From assembly GCF_033568475.1 (NCBI RefSeq), contig NW_027331831.1, forward strand, positions 7,936,001-8,000,000: a stretch of 64,000 nt of DNA, read 5' to 3'. Positions 11,350-21,110 of this stretch are shown here, in pieces. The notes under the pieces were generated by a model, which made no database searches, was not told where the DNA came from, and saw only the letters and a list, made by a program, of their open reading frames with translations. Source of the DNA: Henckelia pumila. Its lineage: Eukaryota; Streptophyta; Magnoliopsida; Lamiales; Gesneriaceae. Every line of letters starts with the position of its first letter. Position 1 is the first letter of the stretch. The translations under genes were made by a program, and so were the position numbers.

Positions 11350-14349
11350 TCATCTTTTGAACCAACTGGCTCCTCCTGACCTATCGCCTTCTCTTCTTCT
11401 TCTGTCGGCTTCTTCTTTTCTTCTGGACTCTTCTTCACGTCTTCTTGCCTCTGCTGCTCTACGTTGCTCTTCTTCCCCCTTTTTGGCATCACCTTGGTTG
11501 AGCCGAAGGATGACCTCAGTGAGTTGAGTGCCAAGGCAGGCTTGCATAGTGTCTATTTTTGCATCGATTTGAGCAAGTAGAGTGGCTTGCATAGTGTCCA
11601 TCCGATCATTCAACTGCTTATGAAGGCGATTTTCGGATCGGATAACTTGTTCGGAGACGGTAGAGAGCGTGTTGATTTGAGTGCGATGATGATTAGTGAT
11701 CTCTGTGGACAGACGAGCAAGGTCTCGAGATACGGTCTCGAAATGCCGAATCATCGTCTGGCGTGAATTATCGACCGATAAGGATGAGTTTGTTATGTCT
11801 TGAGAGAAAGACCTAACCGTTTGCATGAGCTCATGAAGCCGATTTATCAAGGTATGATCTAGAGCTGCGGCCATGGCTTCAATTAAAGAATCATCAGTCT
11901 GAATCATTTGCCCTTCTGGGTCATTTCTTGGTGAACCCGGGCTAGACTCACGATGATGTGGTGCGGGTGAACTTGCTGGAGAGCTACCCGATGGACCTTC
12001 CAATAATGGTACAGTTGGAGATGTAATAGTTTCGACTGCAGCCAATATGGTTGGTGGAGTACCAGGATCAGCACTTGGTTCATCCATAATGAGATCTTCC
12101 ATAAACTTTTCAGTAGATGGAGACGGTTGAAGTGCTGGATCAGCATCAGTCACTTGCTGTTCTGGAGATGCAGGTGATACAATAGTGCTTGATATCTCCG
12201 TTGGGAGCACTGTTGCTTCACTACTGCAAGGAACCTCTGTCACAGAGGTGACAGGTATCTCTTGTGCAACCACTTCTAAAACATCTTGTGAATGACCGGG
12301 AGAAGTGTGAGCGGTCGTCACGGGAGAGGAGTGAGCAATCACAACTGCTTCCGGTTGAGTAACTGCTTGGACTGCGGTTGAGGAGGGGTCGACCGATGAA
12401 GATGCTGCTACACTCGATCTTAGAGCATATGATTGAAAAAGGTCAGCAGTGATGAGATCGGTCAGAATCCCATCTGAAGAAGGGAGAGCATAGACGTCTT
12501 CTTCACCCTGATCTTGAGTGAGAAAGGTTTTCATCATCACTTGTGCTTCCAGCACATAAGCTTGCAAACAGGCTGCTGAAGCTGGTGTTTTGACATTGTT
12601 GAGAGCTTGGAAGTGCTGAAGTAGTTGAGTGATTTGACGTAGACTATCCTGTAGTCCAGTCAAAATCACAAAGTCATCGGCAGCGGTAGGACTCTTGGAT
12701 TTGAAATTCTTGACACGCTCATTAATTAGCAGTGATAGCAGGCTTCCTCGAAGCTTCAAGTCTATGAGATGTCTTCTTCCCAGAGCCTCCACGATGTCTT
12801 CAGAATCAGCAAATAGAAGCATCTTCTGCTCAATGACGTTTAGAGATTTCCATTTGGGAAATATTTGAGCGAGTGTCAAGTGAGTGCGGGAGTGATGCCA
12901 TCTGTCAAAACGTTGTAGATGACGCTTGACAGTACGGAGCACGTGAGAGATGATCATATTGAGTTCTATCGTAGCTGCTGGTTGAGCCTTGGGTGTGTAG
13001 ATCATCACACCTTTCCCTTTGTCTTTGGGATCAGCTAGAGTGACCTCAGGAGCTGATGAGGCACCTTCCCGGATTATCACACCTTTTGTAGGACGAGGAG
13101 CAGTAGAAGCAACAATGGTAGTAGTCTCGACCGTTGGCAGGGTAGGAGCAAGTCCAGAAAGAGACTTTAGCTTCTTGTGCTGCCTCTTCTTCTCGCCTGC
13201 AGGCGTTGATGACACAGCTGCTTTGGAGACCGAAGGGGATGACTTGCTGAAGGCTTGAATCAGTGGAACATTCTCACGTGATTCATCTTCAGAGTCAGAT
13301 TCGATGATCAGTTGACGCTTGGCAGACTTTTTGGTATGGACTGGTTTGGCCACGACCGAAACCGTTGAAAGCGGTTGAGGGATAGCAATAACCTTTGCGG
13401 TTGAGGGCAAGGTGTCGACCGCAGTCTCTTTCTTGTTCAGGAATTTGAGAATCGTAGACTTGTTGAGCCATTTGGTGGGATGCAGAGGCTCAGTCTTGGA
13501 AAAGTCCACTCCAAGGACGCCCAAGATGTGGCAGATTTGCAAAGCAAATCCCTCGGATTGTCCTTTGCCCCTGATCATTTCACATAGAATATTGAACAGA
13601 ATGTCTGACCAGTTTATGTTGATCTTGGAGGCAATACAAGCCATGTATTGAAATTTCTCCAGCGTCACCTTGTCGTAAGATCCAGCCTTGGCCAGAAGAT
13701 TCTTGGCCACGATATTAGTCAGTAGCCTGAATGGAGCTTTGAGAGATGTCTTCTGGGCCGGCAGTTTGATCGGAGCATCAGTAGTTGAGAACTCCTTCAA
13801 CCAATAAGAGCAGTTACCATCTGGAAGATCCGTGCATTTTGTCAAACCCCTGGAGGGCAGATCAAATGTGCTGGCGAAGAACTTCTGATTGAAGGAGTAG
13901 ACCTCTGTCTTGATCAAGCATTTGATAGTCCCATGCTCGATTTGAGCGGTTGCGAAGAACTCCTTCAGAACAGGCAAATCGCAGATAGCGCTGCATTCCA
14001 GAAATTTCTTCAGTCCAGAGGCTTCAAGCATGGTGAAGACCTCAGTTATTCCTGCGTTGTTTGCCTTAACAACGGAATCAAAGTTGATGGCGAGGCAAGT
14101 CTTCTGGATCGACATGATATCTGTAGATAAGAACTCGAGCAAAGAGTAAGCAAAAGCTTGAGAGTAATTCGATGGAGCGTTTAATACAATATGAAAATTT
14201 TTAGCAAAGGTGAAAGATTGATATATGAGTGTAAAGAAGTATATATAGGAACCTATGGGCCATAGGGTGATGTCATGAAAAGTATTTTTGAAATTCAAAA
14301 AGTTTTGAAGAGCATAATCACGGCGCCCAATTAATGTCATTTGGTTCAA
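11350..14349 (-). CDS. Sirevirus envelope-like / plant transposon protein ORF, intact
   Basis: One uninterrupted frame of 999 codons lies between RNase H and the 3' LTR, the place of the envelope-like gene in SIRE1-type elements. The likely start is the second in-frame ATG at 14115 (M-S-I-Q-K), because the preceding 78 codons look like leader and family members start there as far as I recall; that gives 921 residues. Residues after the start match the globular head seen in plant transposon proteins (G-L-x-x-F-L near the start, then W-L-K-E-F, W-S-D-I-L-F-N, M-I-R-G-K). The middle is Ser/Pro/Thr/Val-rich and disordered. The C-terminal 200 residues form a coiled coil ending in an Arg/Glu-rich tail. 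No clear signal peptide or fusion peptide is seen, so envelope function is unproven. Confidence 0.8.
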   Translation of the reverse strand: MNQMTLIGRRDYALQNFLNFKNTFHDITLWPIGSYIYFFTLIYQSFTFAKNFHIVLNAPSNYSQAFAYSLLEFLSTDIMSIQKTCLAINFDSVVKANNAGITEVFTMLEASGLKKFLECSAICDLPVLKEFFATAQIEHGTIKCLIKTEVYSFNQKFFASTFDLPSRGLTKCTDLPDGNCSYWLKEFSTTDAPIKLPAQKTSLKAPFRLLTNIVAKNLLAKAGSYDKVTLEKFQYMACIASKININWSDILFNILCEMIRGKGQSEGFALQICHILGVLGVDFSKTEPLHPTKWLNKSTILKFLNKKETAVDTLPSTAKVIAIPQPLSTVSVVAKPVHTKKSAKRQLIIESDSEDESRENVPLIQAFSKSSPSVSKAAVSSTPAGEKKRQHKKLKSLSGLAPTLPTVETTTIVASTAPRPTKGVIIREGASSAPEVTLADPKDKGKGVMIYTPKAQPAATIELNMIISHVLRTVKRHLQRFDRWHHSRTHLTLAQIFPKWKSLNVIEQKMLLFADSEDIVEALGRRHLIDLKLRGSLLSLLINERVKNFKSKSPTAADDFVILTGLQDSLRQITQLLQHFQALNNVKTPASAACLQAYVLEAQVMMKTFLTQDQGEEDVYALPSSDGILTDLITADLFQSYALRSSVAASSSVDPSSTAVQAVTQPEAVVIAHSSPVTTAHTSPGHSQDVLEVVAQEIPVTSVTEVPCSSEATVLPTEISSTIVSPASPEQQVTDADPALQPSPSTEKFMEDLIMDEPSADPGTPPTILAAVETITSPTVPLLEGPSGSSPASSPAPHHRESSPGSPRNDPEGQMIQTDDSLIEAMAAALDHTLINRLHELMQTVRSFSQDITNSSLSVDNSRQTMIRHFETVSRDLARLSTEITNHHRTQINTLSTVSEQVIRSENRLHKQLNDRMDTMQATLLAQIDAKIDTMQACLGTQLTEVILRLNQGDAKKGEEEQRRAAEARRREEESRRKEEADRRRREGDRSGGASWFKR
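14239..14249 (-). promoter_or_regulatory. Candidate TATA box for the envelope-like ORF
   Basis: The - strand reads CCTATATATAC here, about 125 bases before the ATG at 14115, with TGACATCA and a CCTATGGCCCATAGG palindrome just upstream (about 14250-14275). If used, it would make a subgenomic RNA that excludes the upstream in-frame ATG at 14349. It could also be chance in AT-rich spacer. Confidence 0.35.
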
Positions 14350-14479
14350 AGCACCAAGCTGCTAGTACGAAGCCTGTCAGAGACTAGTTAAAGGCGGATG
14401 ATATGCCAATATTAATGGCAACGTAACAGCTAATCTATTAATGTCATATTGACAATCATTCCCCCTAAACACATGCATA

Positions 14480-15156
14480 CTAACTTAAATCTACTAAGCC
14501 AAGAATATTTCGAAAATATGAAAACTTAGCGTCCGGTAGAGGCTTGGTGAATATGTCTGCTGCTTGCTGATCGGTAGAGATGTATTCCAGCCTGATTTCC
14601 TTCTTTAAGACATGATCTCGGATAAAGTGATGCCTGACATCAATGTGCTTTGTCCGAGAGTGCATCACTGGATTGTGAGTGATGGCTATGGCACTTGTAT
14701 TGTCACAGTAGATTGGAGCTTCACTCGACCGAATCCCATAATCATTAAGCTGCTGTTGAATCCAGAGTATTTGAGCACAACAGCTGCCAGCAGCAAGGTA
14801 TTCTGCTTCGGCGGTCGAGGTAGCAATTGATGTCTGCTTTTTACTTGACCACGAAATTAGTCTATCTCCAAGGAATTGACATGTGCCACTTGTACTTTTG
14901 CGATCAATTCTACAACCTGCATAATCTGCATCTGAATAGCCAATAAGATTAAGATTTGAATCTTTGGGATACCAAAGACCCACATTAGTAGTTCCTTTAA
15001 TATATTTAAGTATTCGTTTGGTAGCAATGAAATGAGATTGCTTAGGTGCGGCTTGAAATCTAGCACATAAACAAACTGAATACATGATATCCGGTCGACT
15101 GGCAGTCAAATAGAGCAGTGAACCAATAAGGCCTCGATACATGGTTACCTCGACCG
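14480..15156 (-). CDS. pol: Sirevirus RNase H
   Basis: The frame from about 15156 (first ATG 15142, 220 codons) begins with the I-P-V-E-V[14 protein letters not shown] connection motif. It has the RNase H acidic residues: [23 protein letters not shown], and the H-T-K-H-I-D-V-R-x-H-F-I-R-D end. It closes Pol at TAG or TAA at 14480-14482. It belongs to the same polyprotein as the RT and is separated from it by one frame change only. Confidence 0.9.
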
Positions 15157-17356
15157 GAATTCCCCTTCATCTTTATCAAGCTTAATTGATGTACTCATGG
15201 GGGTAGATACAGTTGAGCATTGTTCCATTCCAAACTTCTTTACCAATTCCTTGGCATACTTGGACTGATTGATGAATATTCCAGTTTCAAGTTGCTTTAC
15301 TTGAAGTCCAAGAAAGAAGTTTAGCTCGCCCATCATGCTCATTTCAAACTTCTCCTTCATCAGTTTAGAGAACTTTGAGCACAACTTGGGGTTAGTTGAC
15401 CCAAATATAATGTCATCAACATAAATTTGTACTAGTAACACATGATTACCTTTTACAAATTTAAACAGGGTCTTATCGACCGTTCCAATTTGGAAATCAT
15501 GTTCCAGTAAAAATTTTAGCAAAGTGTCATACCAAGCACGCGGTGCTTGTTTTAATCCATAGAGAGCTTTGTCAAGTTTATAGATATATTGAGGATGAGT
15601 AGGATTGACAAAACCTGGTGGTTGTTCAACGTACACCTCTTCTTGAAGTAGACCATTGAGGAATGCAGACTTCACATCCATTTGATAAACTTTAAAATTC
15701 TTGAAGGCTGCATAAGCAAGAAAGATGCGGATTGCTTCTAGTCTTGCAACTGGCGCGAAAGATTCCTCAAAGTCTATGCCTTCTTCTTGTCTGAATCCTT
15801 GAGCAACAAGTCGAGCTTTGTTACGCACAACAGTGCCATGTTCATCGAGCTTGTTACGAAACACCCATCTAGTTCCAATCACATTTTGATTTTTCGGTCG
15901 AGGAACTAGATGCCAAACATTGTTGCGGGTGAATTGATTCAACTCTTCTTGCATAGCTTCAATCCAGCTGGCATCTGATAGAGCTTCATCTATTTTCTTG
16001 GGTTCTACCTGAGATATGAAAGCGGCATGCAAGAATTCATTAATCATTTGACCACGCGTTTTTCGAGGAGCAGAAGGGTCACCTATGACCAACCCAGGTG
16101 GATGATCTTTGTTCCACCTAAAATAATTCCCTAAGGGGTTGTCATCAATTGGTTGATGAACGTCCTCGTTTACTGGATCATCATTGGCTGGAGGATTGTT
16201 ATCAACCGGTGGATCCACTTCTGGCCTTGTTTGATCACACCCGGTAGAGGGAACTGGATCATCCTTCTTTGGAGGATATAGATCACTGTCACTCTCTTCC
16301 TGTAGATTTGTGTTTTCCAGTCTGTGACTCAGATCATTTATGCTCCCTTGAGTTTGTTCTGTACATAGAGTAGATTCATCAAAAACAACATGAATGGTTT
16401 CCTCGACCGTTAGTGATCTTTGATTGAACACTCGATAAGCTCTGCTAACGGCTGAGTAACCAATAAAAGTTCCTTCGTCTGCTTTGGCATCGAAGGCTGT
16501 CAAATGGTTTTTGCCATTGTTGTGGATAAAGCATTTGCACCCAAAAATTTTGAAATAAGAAATATCAGGTTTTGTGCCATTCCAGATCTCATATGGAGTT
16601 TTGTTAAATCGTTTATTAATCATAGATCTGTTTTGAGTATAGCAAGCTGTGTTAACTGCTTCTGCCCAAAGTCTTTGAGAAACATTTGAATCAGCAATCA
16701 TAGTTCTGGCTGCTTCTTTTAAAGTACGGTTCCTTCTTTCAGCCACCTCATTTTGCTGTGGGGATCTAGCAGCTGACAACTCATGCTTGATTCCCTGATC
16801 ATCTAGATAAGTCATAAGAGTGGTGTTTAAAAATTCAGTCCCTCTATCACTCCTGATTCTATCTATCACAGTAGATTGTTCATTTTGCAAGCGTTTAAAA
16901 AGCTTAATCAGGTGAGGTGCAGTTTGATCTTTTGAAGAGAGAAAGATGACCCAAGTAAATCGAGAAAAGTCATCTATAACAACAAGAGCATATCTCATTC
17001 CCCCTATGCTTCTTACTGGTATAGGACCAAATAGGTCCATGTGAAGTAAGTCTAAACGTTTGGAAGAAGACATACACCCTTTATTTTTAAAAGATGTTCT
17101 CACCTGCTTTCCTAGTTGACAAGCAGGACAAACTTTGTCTTTTATAAAATCTCCTTCGGGCAGACCAGAAACCAAATCATGCTTCCTCAAGTTAAAAATG
17201 GACTTAAAATTTAGATGATTTAACCGCTTATGCCACAACCAATGTTTATCATGATGAGCAGTAAGACAAGTAGGTGAAGAAATATGTGAGCAAGACCAGT
17301 TTACCTTGTAGGTGTTTAGGTCCCGTACACCGGTCATAAGAGTCTCACCTTTGTCA
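15145..17356 (-). CDS. pol: Sirevirus integrase and reverse transcriptase
   Basis: The open frame from 17337 (730 codons) starts in the GAG-pre-integrase region with the H-H-C-C zinc site (H-x-R-L-N-H-L...C-P-A-C). The integrase core follows at about residues 95-210 with D-L-F-G-P, D-R-G-T-E-F and [11 protein letters not shown] (the DD35E set). A variable Pro/Asp-rich linker leads to RT at about residue 470, with [36 protein letters not shown] and the catalytic Y-V-D-D near residue 639. The frame ends shortly before RNase H at a run of four G where family members imply five. Confidence 0.93.
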
Positions 17357-17707
17357 TTTTTTTATGAGGCAAGTGTGTTTGTGAAACTCGACCGAATGAT
17401 CATTGTCACATAGTTGACTAATACTTATCAAATTATAGCATAGTTTGTCAACAAGTAACACATCTTTAATAATGATGTTACCATGGATGATCTTACCCTT
17501 ACCCACGGTTTTACCTTTGGAGTTGTCTCCAAAGCTGATCTTTGGTCCTTTGCACAACACCACTTCTGTTAGAAGTTCTGGATTCCCTGTCATGTGTCGT
17601 GAGCAACCGCTATCTAAATACCAGGTAGTGTCCTTGATAGAAGTGGTTTTCTCGCCCGTTTGGACTTTTAGTACCTGCAAAGAGTGAAGAACTTTTGGTA
17701 CCCATAT
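17354..17707 (-). CDS. pol: Sirevirus aspartic protease
   Basis: Reading continues in the Gag frame after TAG with an I-W-V-P-K motif that resembles the one before the stop. The protease core is [13 protein letters not shown], with the catalytic D-S-G at about 17606-17614, followed by the [17 protein letters not shown] signature that ends copia proteases. The frame stops at 17354-17356, just after a run of seven A on the - strand; removing one A would keep the frame into integrase. This protease cuts the Gag-Pol polyprotein. Confidence 0.85.
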   Translation of the reverse strand: MWVPKVLHSLQVLKVQTGEKTTSIKDTTWYLDSGCSRHMTGNPELLTEVVLCKGPKISFGDNSKGKTVGKGKIIHGNIIIKDVLLVDKLCYNLISISQLCDNDHSVEFHKHTCLIKK

Positions 17708-19110
17708 CTAGTAGGGTCCAGGTCGGATTAGCCCTTTCGGGACCCACACCTGAAACACCCTTACAGGTTTGCCCGTGTGTGTGTCCAGAAATCTGTGCGG
17801 TCGATAGGCAGTAAATGTGTGTGCTTGTGAGGTTGCTGTGTGCTGCTTGCCTTTTTTATTTTCATCAGTTAGCCTGTACCTCTTTTGAACTGGCCTGCAA
17901 TTAAAGTACTGGTAAGGCTTCTCCTTTGACCATCTTTTCTTAGAGTAGTTAGACTCATTCCATGGCCTTTTGAAATTAGATTGGTTTCCCTTTCTTCTTT
18001 CATTAGGTTTTGGTTTGATCCAAGTTCCTCTTTGATTAGAGGTCTGGGGATCCACATATCCCAGCCCTCTATGCTTAGAGCTTCGTTCGTTCGATACTTT
18101 CTGATTTTTGTCAAAGCTGCACTTATCGTGTTCATATATCGTGCTGGACCTGACAAATCTTATTTTGTTAAGATTGCCTTTGTCCAGGCTTGACTGAATA
18201 CAGGATTCCATAGACTGTTCATTTGTTCCAAACCCTAGACCGGTTTTATCATGTACCGGTCTTTGGATTTCTTGAATCTTGTCAATGGTTATCGAAGATT
18301 TATTCCAAGCCTTAATGGTTTCAAGTAGTTTTTTATTCTCAATCAAGGTAGCTTGGAATACTCTTTTCAAGGTGTCGTTCTCAGTAGCCAGCAGACTTAG
18401 CTTGACCTTAAGACCATCAAGCTCTTTTTGCTGCATGCAGCTTGATTTGCTTGACTTATCTTTTAGGTCAGCTCTTTCTGCCTTTACTTCCTCGAACTCC
18501 TTGGATAATGCTTTGTATTCATTAGCCATTTCGTGTAAAGCAGTAACTAAATCACTGTGAGTAAATTCAGGTGAGCCAAAGTCAAATACCTCCTCAGCTT
18601 CTTCTTCGATGTCGGCCATAAGGCATTCCACTTTTTCATCATCGCTGTCATCTGAAGAGCTTCCGGTATTGGAGTTGTCAGAGTCAGACTCAGCCCACTT
18701 GCTTTTGCTTTCGTCTGCTACTAGAACCCTTTGGTCTCTTCCTTTTCTAAACGTCCTTTTATCCTCCTTACCCCTTCTTCTTTCGGAGAATTGCTTCTGA
18801 TCATTGTTCTTAGGCTTGGTGCAGTCTGCAATGAAGTGGCCTGGCTTTCCACAGTTAAAACAAGTAGGACCATCGTTTGTATGGTCCGATTTATGATAAT
18901 TTTTAAATTTAGAATTGTTTTTACGCATAAATTTACCAAATTTCTTGACAAAGAGTGTCATGGCTTCATTGCTGATTTGCTCAGCTGATCTCTTTGGAGC
19001 TTCCTCGACCGGTGGACATATCACGGTTGAGGTTAAGGCCTTGGTTGGTTGAGAAGTAGATGGTTCATCTTCTGTTCTCATGTTGAGCTCGAACTCATAG
19101 GCTTTAAGAG
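17708..19110 (-). CDS. gag: Sirevirus Gag, C-terminal part with CCHC zinc knuckle
   Basis: The open frame from ATG 19081 (457 codons) is the continuation of Gag, and its natural reading begins a few codons earlier in the UBN2 tail. A CCHC zinc knuckle lies at residues 74-87 (C-F-N-C-G-K-P-G-H-F-I-A-D-C), followed by a Ser/Asp/Glu-rich stretch at about 130-165 and a Lys/Leu-rich coiled coil at about 175-265; the long Gag with a coiled coil is a Sirevirus trait. The C-terminal part is basic and ends G-P-Y then TAG (17708-17710). Protease follows in the same frame, so TAG is either read through or a mutation. Confidence 0.85.
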
Positions 19111-19710
19111 ATCATGCAGTTCAACCTTGCTCAAGTCTTTTGACTCTCTCATGGCCACTGTCTTGATCTCCCATTCTTTGGGCAGAGCTCTCATAACCTT
19201 CACAGCAATTTCACGGTTAGTATAAGTTTTACCTAAAGCAATAAGATCACAGATGATACTACTGAACCGTTCATCAAATTCAGCCATGGTTTCCCCTGGC
19301 TTCATTTTGGCGTTGTCATATTTTTGAATGGCTAGAGTGAGCTTGTTTTCCTTTGTCTGGTCATTCCCTTCACACAGCTGAGTGAGCTTCTCCCAAATCT
19401 CCTTTGCTGTGGAACATGACTTGATTTTGCTGAACATATTCTTGTCCAGTGTTTTGTATAGGATGTCCCGGGCCACATTGTCAAGATTGGCCTTCTTTTT
19501 GTCCTCAGTGGTCCACTCAGCTCTTGGTTTCTCAATCATTTGTCCTGCACCATCGGCTAGAGCTGGGTTGACCTTCATAATTTTGATAGGACCGTCTGTT
19601 ATGACATATAGCATGTCATCATCCTGTGCTGCAAGATGTGCCTGCATGCGAATTTTCCAATCATCATACTCTTCTTTAGAAAACATAGGAATTCTGTTGA
19701 AAGAAGTCAT
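19078..19710 (-). CDS. gag: Sirevirus Gag, N-terminal part (DUF4219/UBN2), broken by a frame change
   Basis: The ATG at 19710 lies 40 bases inside the primer site and opens a 210-codon frame. It begins with a DUF4219-type head (F-x-x-x-E-Y-D-D-W motif, residues about 10-20) and continues as UBN2, the copia Gag domain, with the W-E-K-L-T-Q-L and D-x-R-F-S-S-I motifs. It ends at TGA within the conserved D-L-K-A-Y-E-F-E-L end of UBN2: the correct ending is in the -1 frame from about 19100, where the sequence has a T-T-A-A-A-G run. The next ORF starts by ATGA overlap at 19081. The join is either a lost A or a site of ribosomal slippage. Gag forms the cytoplasmic particle. Confidence 0.85.
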   Translation of the reverse strand: MTSFNRIPMFSKEEYDDWKIRMQAHLAAQDDDMLYVITDGPIKIMKVNPALADGAGQMIEKPRAEWTTEDKKKANLDNVARDILYKTLDKNMFSKIKSCSTAKEIWEKLTQLCEGNDQTKENKLTLAIQKYDNAKMKPGETMAEFDERFSSIICDLIALGKTYTNREIAVKVMRALPKEWEIKTVAMRESKDLSKVELHDLLKPMSSSST

Positions 19711-19749
19711 GATTTGAAAACTTCAGATCAGCAGTTGAGAAAGGAACCC

Positions 19750-19761
19750 GCTCTGATACCA
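19750..19761 (-). promoter_or_regulatory. Primer binding site (initiator tRNA-Met)
   Basis: The - strand reads TGGTATCAGAGC two bases inside the 5' LTR end. These 12 bases are the standard plant iMet-tRNA 3' end complement used by copia elements to prime minus-strand DNA synthesis. Confidence 0.95.
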
Positions 19762-20493
19762 CTTGTTGGGATCGGTTCAGAGGGTAGAGGGGGGGTGAAT
19801 ACACTCTGAAACTTTTCTTCTTCTTCTTTAAAATGATCAAGTGAGGTTTAGTTCACTTAATCAGTTTTCTCAACTTCTAAAACGTTTTGAACAACTTAAA
19901 TAGTGCGGAAATAGTTCAGAGGTTTTAGTGATGCAAAGTTTATAATGCAATGTATGAGCAGGATGTAAGATAAATGGCAGTAAATGCTAAAGCACGATTT
20001 TATGGAAGTTCGAAGGCTTAATCCTTCTACGTCTCCCCTTCTTCCACTTAGGAAGGAATTCACTAGAAGACTTTGGTTATTACAACGTCTTGTAATACAC
20101 CCACTTCAGACTTAGGACTTATCCAATGCCTAATCCGAAACTCCTAGATTTACACAGATAAGATTCTCAGTTCTTATCAGACTGGTGGAAGCTTTCAGAG
20201 CAGCTTCAAGTCTCTTCAACACTGAGTATAGTTGAGTTGAGCTTCTCAGACTGCAGAGCGGTCGAGAGGCTTGAAAACCCTAGGATGATCCTTGACGATC
20301 AGATATGTGAACTGTAGGCGAGGGTTTATTTGAGCAGCAGATGAATGATCTTGTAAGTGTGCTCAAGTATATCAGATGAGGACTTCTGATATTAGTCAAG
20401 TGATTGAAATTTTTCTGAGTTGCTTGTCTCTCTTCGTTGTCTCGTATCACTTGTTGTTGTTCTGTTGTTATACTCTTTTTGAGCAATCTTCCC

Positions 20494-20501
20494 TTTATAT
20501 A
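20494..20501 (-). promoter_or_regulatory. TATA box of the Sirevirus 5' LTR
   Basis: The - strand reads CTATATAAAGG here, a good plant TATA box in about the middle of the LTR. The same box is at 10571-10578 in the 3' LTR. It would direct full-length genomic RNA leftwards. Confidence 0.7.
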
Positions 20502-20821
20502 GGTCAATCATCAACGTCTTTATTTTGAACGTTCTGATGCTGCATTGAATGCACATTTAATGCTCATAAATGCATTGATGATTCTGCATGAGGATCGTAC
20601 ACTGCAGACAACTTCCAGGGTCCAAAACTGGAATAAACGGTCGAATGCTTTATCTGCAGTCATTCTGTGTTTTTGCCATTTTGGTACAACCTGTTGTCTT
20701 GATTTGCAGGAGTCAACAAATCTTCTGAAACGCCGGTTCTGCTTTTAATAAAAGATCCTGCAAAGAACATCTTGTCACAGGTACTTGTCTCGAGATATCT
20801 AGATAGGCAGTTGGCATTCTA

Positions 20822-21006
20822 CCGGTAGAGATATTTGTCCTCTGCTGGTTTGAATAACCAGTCGATAAGCTTGTGACTTCAACCGGTCGAGAGATAAAGG
20901 CGGTTGACAAGCTTCCGGTAGATAGATTTATCCTCTGCTGGTTTTGATAGCCAGTCGATAGGCTTGTGACTTCAGCCGGTCGAGAGCAAAGGCGGTTGAC
21001 AAGCTT
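20822..21006 (-). repeat. Two tandem ~93-bp units in U3 of the 5' LTR
   Basis: Units at 20822-20914 and 20915-21006 share CCGGTAGA starts, a CTCTGCTGGTTT core, a CCAGTCGATA block and a CCGGTCGAGAG block with a few substitutions; the same pair is at 10899-10991 and 10992-11083. Tandem repeats upstream of the TATA box are common enhancer-like features of plant LTRs; enhancer function here is inference. Confidence 0.75.
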
Positions 21007-21110
21007 CCGGTAGAAGTTGTAGTAGATTCCTGAAATACAATGGTTGGCAGCACATTCCTATACAATGAGTCGTTGTTTGTTATCACCAAAATATCGGATT
21101 CAACAGGTTG

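Larger units (their letters stand above)
9841..21105 (-). mobile_element. Full-length Ty1/copia Sirevirus (SIRE/Maximus lineage)
   Basis: Two 1,342-bp direct repeats, with no difference found on reading, bound a 11,265-bp element; the 5-mer GGTTG flanks it on both sides (9836-9840 and 21106-21110). On the - strand the order is 5' LTR, iMet primer binding site, gag, protease, integrase, RT, RNase H, envelope-like ORF, polypurine tract, 3' LTR. Integrase before RT places it in Ty1/copia. The long gag, the gene behind pol and extra polypurine tracts point to Sireviruses. Identical LTRs imply a very recent insertion. Gag-pol has four interruptions (TAG at 17708-17710 and three one-base frame changes); the envelope-like ORF is open. 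Confidence 0.95.
19764..21105 (-). repeat. 5' LTR of the Sirevirus
   Basis: This is the upstream LTR for - strand transcription and has the same 1,342-bp length as the other copy, offset by exactly 9,923 bases, with no difference seen. Transcription would start near 20,463-20,470, below the TATA box at 20494-20501. Confidence 0.95.

Noticed and set aside
13019-14130. Several + strand frames opposite the envelope-like ORF
   Set aside because: They are shadows of the 999-codon - strand frame and have no recognisable motif.
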